Positions 16,396-23,945 of a stretch of DNA of 64,000 bases are shown piece after piece (position 1 is the first letter of the stretch; each line of letters opens with the position of its first letter). Position numbers and translations under genes: made by a program. The notes under the pieces are model-generated. The model was given only the letters and a program-made list of their open reading frames with translations, had not been told where the DNA came from and made no database searches. Source of the DNA: Agriterribacter humi (GTDB taxonomy: Bacteria > Bacteroidota > Bacteroidia > Chitinophagales > Chitinophagaceae); contig NZ_VOHQ01000019.1 of assembly GCF_009192765.1 (NCBI RefSeq), positions 21,562 through 85,561 of the forward strand, given 5' to 3'.

Positions 16396-16859
16396 ATTGC
16401 ACCTCCTTTCATTATGTGATTAAACAATCTGATGATGCCTTTGGCTTTTCCAGATTCTTTGTCTGTCTGGAAAAAATTTAAAAAAGGCTGCATGCTATTA
16501 CCTTCAATAGAGGTAGAGGGAAAAAACTCACCCAAATATTTTTGCTTTTGAGGACGCGTGCCATTCGAAAAGTCCAAAAAGACGGGATCTAAAGCGTATA
16601 GATTAACAAATTTTGGATCCCAGCAAATTTCATAGTCATTTGGTAGTGGTTTAGCGGTAACATAACTACCATCTAAGTATACCTGTGTGCAGCCACTTTT
16701 AAACAAATTATCTAAGGCGCGCTCCATTCCACGGAACAAGGCTTCTCTTCTTGCATTAATTACATATCTGTTAAACACCTCCACCAGTGTTGAATCATAG
16801 ATCCCTGGAGGAAGCAATGCCCAAGAAGAGTTTCTAACGTTTTTAAAATCAGGAATCAT
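16392..16859 (-). CDS. DUF6932 nucleotidyltransferase-like protein
   Basis: The ATG at 16859 (MIPDFKNV, 155 aa) is chosen over a TTG nine codons upstream. Landmarks are LLPPGIYDSTLVEVFNRYV, then ALDNLFKSGCTQVYLDGSYVTAKPLPNDYEICWD. DGSYVT plus NDYEICWD is the divergent G-S/D-x-D pattern of a nucleotidyltransferase-fold protein, although the second acidic residue is Glu. The tail (GEFFPSTSIEGNSMQPFLNFFQTD...AKGIIRLFN) is the typical ending of this family. It is first of the three-gene operon with XRE-ImmA and beta protein. Activity is unproven. Confidence 0.8.
   Translation of the reverse strand: MIPDFKNVRNSSWALLPPGIYDSTLVEVFNRYVINARREALFRGMERALDNLFKSGCTQVYLDGSYVTAKPLPNDYEICWDPKFVNLYALDPVFLDFSNGTRPQKQKYLGEFFPSTSIEGNSMQPFLNFFQTDKESGKAKGIIRLFNHIMKGGAI
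16401..16409 (-). promoter_or_regulatory. Strong Shine-Dalgarno (AAAGGAGGT) for the XRE-ImmA gene
   Basis: AAAGGAGGT is five bases upstream of the ATG at 16395, within the end of the DUF6932 gene. It confirms the start and is the second such site in this operon. Confidence 0.8.
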
Positions 16860-17266
16860 AACACAATAAATATGTTGTGTTACCAAAGTTAATTTAATTT
16901 TTCATATTTGAAAAATTTATAATTATATATAAATAATTTAATATGTTTTTTATAAGTATTGTATCCTCAAACATTCCATAATGTCTTTACTAGAAGTGAA
17001 AGAATGAGAATAAGATCAAGAAAACTTAATGAGATTGACTGAAAAACTTGGTTAACCGGGTTTACAATACTATCCTATTTTTTAAAACGATATCAACTAC
17101 TAATTCACTAACTTCCTTGATTAAGCACAGCCCTTTACTCCGTTGGTGTTTCTAATCAGTTATTGGCGCTCACAACCGACTGAATTAACCCACAACATTA
17201 ATAATCGCAGAAAAAGCACCCGTTATTCTGTAAAAATATTTTCATCACTTCAATTTATCTTTACCC
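16860..17266. other. 407-bp AT-rich gap; no gene
   Basis: This is a divergent upstream region for the DUF6932 operon (minus) and the DUF6717 pseudogene (plus). It includes an extremely AT-rich run at about 16895-16960. No open frame longer than a few dozen codons and no clear repeat is present. The promoters for both directions are presumably here. Confidence 0.45.
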
Positions 17267-17605
17267 ATGCACACTCACACTTTCACCAAAGAATCTTTTG
17301 GCTGGTATATTGAGTTACCAGAATACATCGCCCAAGGTGGGGCAATAAAGGAGATTTGGCAATGGTAAGATGGCGCAGATACTTCTTCCATTACCCTCAA
17401 ATTTGATGATAAGGAGTTTGATGGTGCAGATAAAATAATCCTGATTGAGAAGTGTGATCCCTATATCGGTGGAGGCAATTATATCATGCCACAATGGGAA
17501 AACAAAACAGTTAACCAGCGTTTATGGTTATGCGCTGTAACAGAATTTGTATTTGGCTATATACCGGAAACAATTTTTGTAAAAAAGGAAGCATCCTCTA
17601 TTTAA
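17267..17605 (+). pseudogene. DUF6717-family protein with internal stop
   Basis: The plus-strand frame from the ATG at 17267 reads GWYIELPEYIAQGG ... IWQW, a TAA at 17366, then DGADTSSITLKFDDKEFDGADKIILI ... AVTEFVFGYIPETIFVKKE and a stop at 17603. This is the layout of DUF6717 (WYIDLPE ... GADT ... FGYxPxTIY). A TAA interrupts the segment where a Val/Cys-Ala-Gly run normally stands. The rest of the frame is intact, so the decay is recent, or the stop is read through. Function of the family is unknown. Confidence 0.75.
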
Positions 17606-18005
17606 CCTTCTCAATCAACCTCTCCAACCGCGCCATCATCTCATCCTTTTCTTTCAGCATACGTTCGTAAAGCGCAATCTTTTCTTCATGAACCTGAATA
17701 AGCTTATCAAAGTAGGAGTGTGCCTGGTGTTCAAAAATGAACCATTATCAAACGTATTTGCGCAATAATATTCACCGCCTGCTCCTCATCAAAATTCTGT
17801 ATTGCTTCCACCGGTATTTTTAAGTCAGCGGAAATTTGTTGCAGCAGGGTCTATGGCTTCTTTTTGTTCCAACAGTGAGATCTTTTTCTGGTTCCTCCCG
17901 ATAGCTATCGGGACGCCCAACTCCAGGGCAAGGCCTTCCTGCTTAATGCCCGGCATTTCGCGGAAACGTTTTTACGTTACGGCTTTCGTGTATTTTTTAT
18001 TGCAT
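17598..18005 (-). pseudogene. XRE-family regulator, broken by frameshifts and a palindrome insertion
   Basis: Piecing frames together on the minus strand gives KRFREMPGIKQEGLALELG, then NQKKISLLEQKEAIDP, SADLKIPVEAIQNFDEEQAVNIIA, FDNGSFLNT, FDKLIQVHEEKIALYERML and KDEMMARLERLIEKV. This is a common Bacteroidota HTH regulator of about 125 aa with a C-terminal coiled coil. At least three frame changes or stops occur. Between ELG and NQKK the usual two or three residues are replaced by codons of an 18-bp palindrome (17896-17913). The stop overlaps the end of the convergent DUF6717 pseudogene by 8 bp. Confidence 0.8.
17896..17913. repeat. Perfect 18-bp palindrome inside the XRE pseudogene
   Basis: TCCCGATAGCTATCGGGA is a perfect palindrome. 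It sits inside the HTH region of a broken XRE gene, where it replaces conserved codons, as expected of a small dispersed palindromic unit that has inserted. Confidence 0.75.
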
Positions 18006-18356
18006 ATGGGTTAATGTATTGCGGGTAAAGATACATTTTTAGGGGCTAACGGGTTATGCCTTCAAGATAAGTAATTGCCGGTAAAATATAATAAGCTGGT
18101 AACTAAAATATCCATGTTGGAGTACCGGTGCCTCACCCCGGAGCGGAGAGAGACAGCACTTCGGAATATAGCCATGCAGCCGGTTCTTCCCATCTGCTGT
18201 TGTATATCCCGCAACCTGAACAGCAGAACGCCAATGCTTCTGCAATATATAATAAGCAGCACCCAGGCCAATTCATCGATCAATCAAACGCCGAATGCTA
18301 TACCTGTTGCCGGGTAGAATGCAATTCTTCAAAAACACGTTATCCATTTTTCTTTT

Positions 18357-18382
18357 GTTCCTTTTTTGCGGAAAAAAGGAAC
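18357..18382. repeat. Terminator-like hairpin
   Basis: GTTCCTTTTTT and AAAAAAGGAAC are perfect 11-base arms around a 4-base loop. It lies in the degenerate zone, not clearly downstream of an intact gene, and the same half-pattern (TTTTTTGCGGAAAAAAAG) recurs near 23278-23296. Confidence 0.6.
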
Positions 18383-18450
18383 GCAAAAAGCCCCGCCCGA
18401 ATGAGCGTCGTTCGTCCGCCCGGATGACGCCAGTCGGACTGGGGCGGGCG

Positions 18451-18500
18451 CCCGAAATCCCTGCCCGTCCGGCAGGCGGGGATTACACCCCGATTTCGGG
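18451..18500. repeat. GC-rich nested palindrome (REP-like)
   Basis: Outer arms CCCGAAATC (18451-18459) and GATTTCGGG (18492-18500) enclose an inner stem CCTGCC...GGCAGG. The inner 21-bp unit at 18460-18480 recurs exactly, on the opposite strand, at 31479-31499. This indicates a dispersed repeat family. Confidence 0.7.
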
Positions 18501-19093
18501 AGGGTTCCCTGATGAAGCAACGGTACTACAGTGGTTTCAGCAATAGAGCGCTAATGCTTTCTCAACTTATGGCCAGTTCTGAACCTGAGCCAACTTACCT
18601 ACTAATCAACGATGATGATAAGTATATTATAGTCGGGTTCACAGTAGTACTTCTGTCTAATCGAAGCGAACGGCAAACGGCCGTAGCCCGCATGTGTGGT
18701 GTTAAGTCAGGCAAGTCATGCCTGTATATTATCGTGAGTAGGCTGGGCTGGCAGGTTTCCACGTTTGACACAGCACTATGCTTCAGCTACAGACGCTCAA
18801 GTATTACGAAGCCTGACTGTTTATAACTGTAGATGTGGAAGAACAAACAGTTGAAATGAGTTCTGCATTACCCGGTAAATCATCCCGCGATACAACTAAA
18901 ATATCTCTTCGCCAACTTGTTTATCCCTTCGGGGGTATTGCTTTGCAAGGTCAACCTGTTATTTACCACATACAGCCACTATATGAAAACAAACACCGCA
19001 AAGACCACTTTGATACCCGCTGCTGGTATTACAACATCATTACCGACTCTTACCCCCATGTTTCGGGGAGAAGCTTGATTGAACTTTGGTACT

Positions 19094-19204
19094 ACTGTGA
19101 CTTTAGCTATTGGAATGCTACTGCGGGCGTATGTGCAGAATGCTGATTAAGTTCAGTCACAGCTCTTTGCGTCCTTCGCCCTCTGCGCGCTTTGCGTGAA
19201 CCCT
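19094..19204 (+). repeat. Direct repeat copy A flanking the protease/TIR cassette
   Basis: About 105 bp starting ACTGTGACTTTAGCTATTGG is roughly 86% identical to 21949-22050 in the same orientation. Each copy contains the inverted pair CTGTGACT ... AGTCACAG about 70 bp apart, then a TTTGCGTCC...CGCGCTTTGC stretch. Before the TGA both copies encode CDFSYWNAxAGxCAxC, and half of the differences there are silent third-position changes. Confidence 0.75.
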
Positions 19205-19459
19205 CAAGCTTACGGAAGAGCTTGATTAAGCTAACAAATAAATTGCATTTAGATGTTTGACATTATTGTATTTGTATTTATATTTATGAACTTTCAGTCC
19301 GCTCCCTCATGATCTCTTCGTTTTATTTTGTCCAGTATGATTATGATTTGCTATACACTGTTTACTTCGAGGTAGTTTCTCTCTATCCAATATCTTCTCA
19401 AGATGAATTTTAAGAATTTATTATTTGAGTATGTTATAATCATCATAAACCCATTAACA

Positions 19460-20137
19460 ATGCCATCAAAATATGTTTTTGGATGTCTTGTAGCAATTAC
19501 CTTGCTCTGCAAAAGTTTTAACAGCGTAGGCCAGGAGCAAGCACTTGATATTGATCCGGTTTTACAGGAAACACCCGTGTGGTGTTGGGTGAGTTGCGGA
19601 GAGATGATCTTTAGATATTACGATATTTGCAACATAAATCCTGCGGGCAATTTCCAGTGCGGTATTATTGCCCTTCTGGGGCCTCAATGCAATGCTAATT
19701 GCTTTGCGTGTCCTTATTCTGCTGAGTCTACACAAAGGATAATTAATATGCTTGATCAATATCCGAGATTTGCTCAGCAAGTATGCGGTAGTTCAAAACA
19801 AAGTGTTAGATGTACAAATGTATACGGCGCCCTTTCGCAACAGCAAATAATGGATGATATTGACAACGGGTGGCCTATTCTGGCCGGCATTAACCCCTCA
19901 GGCGGCGTATATGGAACAGAATCTCAACATGCGGTATTAATTATTGGATACGAAGTGGAAGACGAAATTTTTAACTTGATCATAAACGACCCATTCCCTT
20001 ACCATGCGGTTTCAAGTTCTGCAAGCCCATATGAACAATATTCTGGTGAGGAAATTATCTCAGGACAATATAAAATTCCTTATGCCAGATTTAGAACAAA
20101 TCTGGGTTGGAATAGAACCTTAAAGAGTATCCGCTAG
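19460..20137 (+). CDS. Secreted papain-like cysteine peptidase
   Basis: The ATG at 19460 starts a clean signal peptide (MPSKYVFGCLVAITLLCKSF, mature end near GQEQALD), giving 225 aa; an in-frame ATG at 19403 only adds a poorly fitting prefix. The papain-like fold is indicated by PVWCWVSCGEMIFRYY (nucleophile Cys in the WCWVSC segment), ESQHAVLIIGYE (His) and IINDPFPY (Asx). It resembles the AvrRpt2/C39-like group. Eight further Cys residues (CGIIALLGPQCNANCFAC and others) suggest disulphides in an extracytoplasmic protein. It precedes the transmembrane TIR gene by 40 bp on the same strand, so they may be co-transcribed. The substrate is unknown. Confidence 0.82.
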   Translation: MPSKYVFGCLVAITLLCKSFNSVGQEQALDIDPVLQETPVWCWVSCGEMIFRYYDICNINPAGNFQCGIIALLGPQCNANCFACPYSAESTQRIINMLDQYPRFAQQVCGSSKQSVRCTNVYGALSQQQIMDDIDNGWPILAGINPSGGVYGTESQHAVLIIGYEVEDEIFNLIINDPFPYHAVSSSASPYEQYSGEEIISGQYKIPYARFRTNLGWNRTLKSIR

Positions 20138-20177
20138 CCCAATTCCTTATTTATTTGCATTCCAAAATATATATTGC

Positions 20178-21005
20178 GTGGCAGATATTTTTATAAGCTA
20201 TAAGAAAGAAGAAAGAAAACTTGCCCAAAACTTGGCCGCAAAATTTGAAAAAAAAGGCTGGTCGGTGTGGTGGGATCATAAACTCCTTGGTGGCAATCCT
20301 TATGATAAACAAATACAGCAGGAGTTAACAGCAGCTAAGGTTGTCATCGTCATCTGGTCTAAGCTCTCTGTTGAATCAGACTTTGTCCGCGATGAGGCCC
20401 GGGCTGCCCAGGGAAGAGGTGTTTTGATTCCTGTTTCTTTTGATAATACTAAAGCGCCATTAGGATTTGGCATGATGCAGGTAGTTTATTTAACCGGAAC
20501 TGTTATCGGCTCTAATGATTATAAAAAACTTTACGACAGTATCGAAAATAAAATGGGGGGACTCGTAAAAGACAGCGCCGGAGACCCCCCAACCGGGATT
20601 TCGAAACCTATTGTTGTAGCCGGCGTAATATTATTGGCTCTTTTGGTGGGGGGTATTGCCTATTACATTAAAGGGAAAAACACCCCACCAAAAAACATTT
20701 CAAACAAGGCCTTAAAGATTAAAGCAGGTCAGGTCAACCAGATGATTATTTTCAATAGGTACGATGATATTTTACCAATCATGAATCCAATTACAAAAGC
20801 AACACTTACAAGACAGGTTTTTCAGGCAGGAGTGGATACAGTCAATCACCGTTATAATAATTTCCAAAGACCTATCGATACAATTTTTGTCAAGGATCTG
20901 CCATTTGATTATTACCAGATAAGAAATCAGTATCAGAATGGCGTCAATACAAATAAAATAATTTTTGACCAGGAGAAAAGGGTATATGGAATCTTCGTCG
21001 AATAA
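20178..21005 (+). CDS. Transmembrane TIR protein with extracytoplasmic DUF3887-like domain
   Basis: The gene starts with GTG (reads MADIFISYKKEERKLAQNLA) and encodes 275 aa. Residues 1-130 are a TIR domain: FEKKGWSVWWDHKLLGG, VVIVIWSKLSVESDFVRDEARAA with the catalytic-position Glu, and RGVLIPVSFD. A single membrane segment follows at about 149-169 (IVVAGVILLALLVGGIAYYI). The C-terminal ~100 residues (KAGQVNQMIIFNRYDDILPIM...RPIDTIFV...YYQIRNQYQNGVNTNKIIFDQ) match the separate lipoprotein-like protein encoded convergently at 21037-21447 and resemble DUF3887. With N-in topology the TIR is cytosolic and the C-terminus periplasmic, a layout for outside-to-inside signalling. That role is inferred. 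Confidence 0.85.
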   Translation: MADIFISYKKEERKLAQNLAAKFEKKGWSVWWDHKLLGGNPYDKQIQQELTAAKVVIVIWSKLSVESDFVRDEARAAQGRGVLIPVSFDNTKAPLGFGMMQVVYLTGTVIGSNDYKKLYDSIENKMGGLVKDSAGDPPTGISKPIVVAGVILLALLVGGIAYYIKGKNTPPKNISNKALKIKAGQVNQMIIFNRYDDILPIMNPITKATLTRQVFQAGVDTVNHRYNNFQRPIDTIFVKDLPFDYYQIRNQYQNGVNTNKIIFDQEKRVYGIFVE

Positions 21006-21036
21006 TTACTTTCAACCTGCAGTTCTATATTTCAAA

Positions 21037-21447
21037 TTAATTTTTTGCAGGTATAGAAAACATATGCACTAGTAAACCCGATTCATCAAATTGGAAGGTC
21101 GTAGTCCTTATACCGTGCAGATATTGATTTCTAACCGACCATATAACCACCCCATTCACGGTGGTTTCACTGGTGTCAATTGGATGCACAAATTCTCCTA
21201 TCATGGCTTTGGTGGTGGAATCAACATTGTCGAAAAGTTGCTGAGTGATTTTTTGCTTCAGACTTTCAGACATCATCGCCCGAATCTCTTCGTATCTGTC
21301 GAGATTTACCAGTTCATTCGCTTTTCCTGCTTTGTGTTTTAAAGCTGCTTTAAGGTCGTCAGCGTAACAACTGAGGAATAGACTAATTCCGCAAATAAGC
21401 ACAACGTAACAATAATGCCTGGTGCAGCCAACCAATAATCTATACAT
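21037..21447 (-). CDS. Small secreted lipoprotein-like protein, paralogue of the TIR protein's C-terminal domain
   Basis: The protein is 136 aa, with hydrophobic leader CYVVLICGISLFLSC ending in a lipobox-like Cys at about residue 27. The mature part (KHKAGKANELVNLDRYEEIRAMM, LKQKITQQLFDNVDSTTKAMIGEFVHPIDT, WSVRNQYLHGIRTTTFQFDESG) aligns end to end with the C-terminal domain of the TIR protein (KAGQVNQ, RYDDILPIM, LTRQVFQAGVDTVN, RPIDT, QIRNQYQNGVNTNKIIFDQ). Both look like DUF3887. The two genes face each other with a 31-bp gap. It may compete with or bind the same ligand as the TIR ectodomain. Confidence 0.78.
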   Translation of the reverse strand: MYRLLVGCTRHYCYVVLICGISLFLSCYADDLKAALKHKAGKANELVNLDRYEEIRAMMSESLKQKITQQLFDNVDSTTKAMIGEFVHPIDTSETTVNGVVIWSVRNQYLHGIRTTTFQFDESGLLVHMFSIPAKN

Positions 21448-21706
21448 ACAATATAGTGTTTGATTGAATACAATTTACAATAAATAAAAAGATCATTTAC
21501 CGTCAGTGGAACAAAAGCATAGTTTTTTTCAAAAAAAGGCCGCTTAAAATTCGAATTCCCTGGCGTAAGTCTTCCCAACAGGACGACTTGTGCCTTTTAT
21601 TCTACCGGACTGTCCTTTTATCTTGACACAAAAGGACCAAAAGTCAAGGCTACAGAAAAACAGCTAAAAGATTACTTCATTCCGCTACATCGAAAAAATT
21701 TGCAGA

Positions 21707-21859
21707 TTAAAACGCCAGGCAGATGCCATCGCACACTTTGGCTACCTGATAATTTTTCTGATGAACATCAATGCCAACATAAATGGTTTTTCCGGAAAAA
21801 TCAATTACGTTCCTATCTTTGGCAGAGGTTTCAGATGCGGCGGAAGTTTGCTGCTTCAT
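21707..21859 (-). pseudogene. IS110-family transposase N-terminal fragment
   Basis: Fifty codons from the ATG at 21859 read ...SGKTIYVGIDVHQKNYQVAKV and then stop. IYVGIDVHKK is the first catalytic (DEDD, RuvC-like) motif region of IS110-type transposases, which normally exceed 300 aa. Nothing downstream restores the frame, so this is a relic. Confidence 0.82.
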
Positions 21860-21948
21860 AATTTTAAATTTTTGTATTAATAATCAGCAAAATTCTTCAT
21901 TGCAACCGATTTTTGGACTGCTGCTGCTCCGGAACCTTTAACATAAAG

Positions 21949-22050
21949 ACTGTGACTTCAGTTATTGGAATGCTGCTGCCGGCGCATGTGCAAAATGCTG
22001 ATTAGTTCAGTCACAGCTCCTTTGCGTCCGTTGTCCTTTACGCGCTTTGC
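21949..22050 (+). repeat. Direct repeat copy B flanking the protease/TIR cassette
   Basis: The second copy of the ~100-bp unit starts ACTGTGACTTCAGTTATTGG, in the same orientation as copy A at 19094 and about 2.85 kb away. It runs into a GC-rich CCTGCCCGAATGATACGG tail. The internal CTGTGACT/AGTCACAG arms are conserved. Confidence 0.75.
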
Positions 22051-22107
22051 CTGCCCGAATGATACGGTCGGGCGGGCGTGAAACCCGGATCTGGGCAGGT
22101 TAAATAC

Positions 22108-23211
22108 TTAATTCTCCCGCTTTGCTTTATCAATCGCGTCTAATAAACCGTCTCTCAACTTGTCTTCCGCCAGTTGCCAGAACATAATGCCATTCAACTT
22201 ATGCTTCAGCACGTATTCCGTTTTTAGCTGAACAGACCGGGTATCATCGTAGGAGGCCAGCAATTTTCTTTGCGGGTTAAAGGCATAAGGTGCCCGGGCG
22301 GTGCTGTCCCAATATCGGATAAATCCATTTTCGGTAGTCAATGAGTCGGCGTAGCGGTTGTAAGACAAGGACTTTAAAAACCTGCCACTCCTGTACAGGC
22401 CATTGTTAAGGGTATCCGTTACTTCATACAGCCTGGCATAAAAAGCGGCGCCAACAACAATTTTACCGGCAGGCACTCCTTTGGCAAGCAGCATCTGCAC
22501 ACCATGGTCTGTAGATTCTTTTTGCTGCGGCGTTGAATACAACGGTGTATGGTGCCCGCTTACGGTGGTATAGCCGTTCACCAGGTCGTAGCTCATCAGG
22601 TTTACCTTGTCTACCATCTTCATCACTTTTTTCCATTCAACAGAAGAGTCAATAAAGGAGGTAAAGCCGCCGGCGGCAAAGCTGATCTCGTGTTTTTTAC
22701 CGAGTTGCTTCCGGAGCTCTTTTATCAATTGTGTAAAAGCCGGTTTGTCTTCAGGATCAAAAGGATGCCCGGGATGCCCCTCTATAGCCGGGTATTCCCA
22801 GTCGAGATCAATACCATCTGTACCAAAATAATCATTGGCTTCTTTTACAGATCGTGCAAATTCTTTTCTTCCCTCTGCTTTTAAAAACACGGGCGAGCAG
22901 GTTTTGCAGCCACCCCAGCCACCCAACGACAGAATGACTTTCAAAGCGGGGTTACGGCTTTTAAGCGCAACCATTTTGTGAATGGCGGCGGTGTCGCGCG
23001 CCCTTCCTATATGCAGGCGGTTCCCTTTCAAATGGCAAAAACAAAAGATGATGTGGGTGAGCTTTTCTACCTCAAAGCTGTCAATCATGCTGGCTCTTCC
23101 CGAATAATAGGCGATGACCGAAATGTTCTTTTTATTGTTACCGGTTTGGGCGGATGCTGCAATACAGATCATGTTCAGCGCTGTGCACGCTGCCAGGAAA
23201 TATTTGGTCAT
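22108..23211 (-). CDS. Secreted GH18 chitinase
   Basis: The protein is 367 aa with a signal peptide (CTALNMICIAASAQ). The GH18 barrel has SVIAYYSG, VILSLGGWGGC and the catalytic DGIDLDWEYP (DxxDxDxE, the last Glu being the acid/base), then NLMSYDLVNG and a C-terminal GIMFWQLAEDK. It hydrolyses beta-1,4 N-acetylglucosamine linkages in chitin or related polymers outside the cytoplasm. No chitin-binding module is attached. It is monocistronic here, next to the repeat-rich region, and fits a chitin-using Chitinophagaceae lifestyle. Confidence 0.95.
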   Translation of the reverse strand: MTKYFLAACTALNMICIAASAQTGNNKKNISVIAYYSGRASMIDSFEVEKLTHIIFCFCHLKGNRLHIGRARDTAAIHKMVALKSRNPALKVILSLGGWGGCKTCSPVFLKAEGRKEFARSVKEANDYFGTDGIDLDWEYPAIEGHPGHPFDPEDKPAFTQLIKELRKQLGKKHEISFAAGGFTSFIDSSVEWKKVMKMVDKVNLMSYDLVNGYTTVSGHHTPLYSTPQQKESTDHGVQMLLAKGVPAGKIVVGAAFYARLYEVTDTLNNGLYRSGRFLKSLSYNRYADSLTTENGFIRYWDSTARAPYAFNPQRKLLASYDDTRSVQLKTEYVLKHKLNGIMFWQLAEDKLRDGLLDAIDKAKREN

Positions 23212-23945
23212 ATTACTGTTGTTGAATGGTTGAAATGGCAGTATACAAATATAAAGCTGCTAAGGTTGTTTTGTTATTTTTTTGCGGAAAAAAAGTATCC
23301 ACCGCTGGTACCGAAAGGACTCCGGACTCCTTCGGAGCGGGGTCGAAGCCCGCACTGTCAGCAAAGTATAAGTAGTGGGGGGTGGAGTCTTCCTCACGTC
23401 TGGAAAAGAAAATTTTCATGAACGCTTATATCATGGAAGTAATAAACAATAAGGCCTACAAACTTCTAAAGGACCTTGAAGATCTGAAAATAATAAAGGT
23501 TTTTGGAAAGGATAGGCCAAAGAAGCCTCAGAATGTTGTTCACAGCCGCACTGCTGGTTTTCGGAGTGCGCTCAAACTTTATTACGCGCAATGCTTCTGA
23601 TTTCAAAATATTAGTGGCTAAAATTGTTGAATCCCGGGGAGATTTGAAAGATAATTTCAAAAGATGGTACAAATAATCTTTCAACTCAAACCAATGTGAT
23701 TGTTCAATTTCATTACAATCTTCTTTCAAAATAGAACATCATATCCCCACATAATAATTCAAAATAAATTTTTTTCAGAAAACATTTTGAAATATAAATC
23801 ACTTTACTAACTTTGTATTTCAAAGTACTTTTATTTTCAAAAACGATAAAATCTTTGATCGCATAGGGAGGCATTGAACCGCTTTGGGCACAAAGATGTT
23901 CACCCGCTACAGATCATATTATTAAGAACATTTAATAAATACAGG
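23212..23945. other. 734-bp gap; one doubtful small frame and a promoter
   Basis: Left of 23400 there is a GC-rich imperfect palindrome around CTCCGGACTCCTTCGGAG (about 23321-23338). A plus frame from the ATG at 23418 or 23433 (MEVINNKAYKLLKDLEDLKIIKVFGKDRPKK) starts like the small antitoxin-like Bacteroidota proteins but then loses similarity and stops at 23600. I treat it as a possible relic, not a gene. A clear promoter lies at 23787-23816. Confidence 0.45.
23787..23816 (+). promoter_or_regulatory. Bacteroidota-type promoter with dyad
   Basis: TTTG (23787-23790), an 18-bp spacer and TAACTTTG (23809-23816) match the -33/-7 consensus of Bacteroidota. The -7 overlaps the dyad ACTTTG-TATTT-CAAAGT (23811-23827), which could be an operator. 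It points to the small membrane protein gene at 23946. Confidence 0.65.

Larger units (their letters stand above)
18006..19459. other. 1.45-kb region of repeats and degenerate sequence; no credible gene
   Basis: Several overlapping open frames of 60-104 codons occur on both strands between 18054 and 19146, but none has a recognisable domain or a consistent start, and they shadow one another. The region contains a hairpin at 18357-18382, a nested GC-rich inverted repeat at 18451-18500, a local inverted repeat near 18700 (AGGCA...TGCCT) and the first copy of a ~100-bp repeat at 19094-19204. A 31-codon frame at 18983-19078 starts MKTNTAKTTLIP and ends FRGEA. It could be a small peptide, but there is nothing to support it. 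Confidence 0.5.
21448..22107. other. 660-bp gap holding an IS110 fragment and repeat copy B
   Basis: Besides the transposase fragment (21707-21859) and the direct repeat (21949-22050), this stretch contains a GTCCTTTT ... AAAAGGAC inverted repeat at about 21610-21635 and CTTGAC ... GTCAAG just after it. No intact gene is seen. Confidence 0.5.

Noticed and set aside
18128..18546. Several overlapping frames around the GC-rich palindromes
   Set aside because: They mutually overlap on both strands, cover palindromic non-coding units and lack any conserved motif.
18983..19078. 31-codon frame (MKTNTAKTTLIP...) as a possible peptide precursor
   Set aside because: There is no leader motif, maturation gene or second copy to support a ribosomally made peptide.
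18835..19146. 103-codon plus frame ending in CDFSYWNATAGVCAEC
   Set aside because: Only the last ~17 residues recur (in repeat copy B); the rest has no match, so I treat it as repeat-derived, not a gene.
23418..23600. Antitoxin-like small frame
   Set aside because: The first ~25 residues look antitoxin-like, but similarity ends abruptly and no toxin gene follows.
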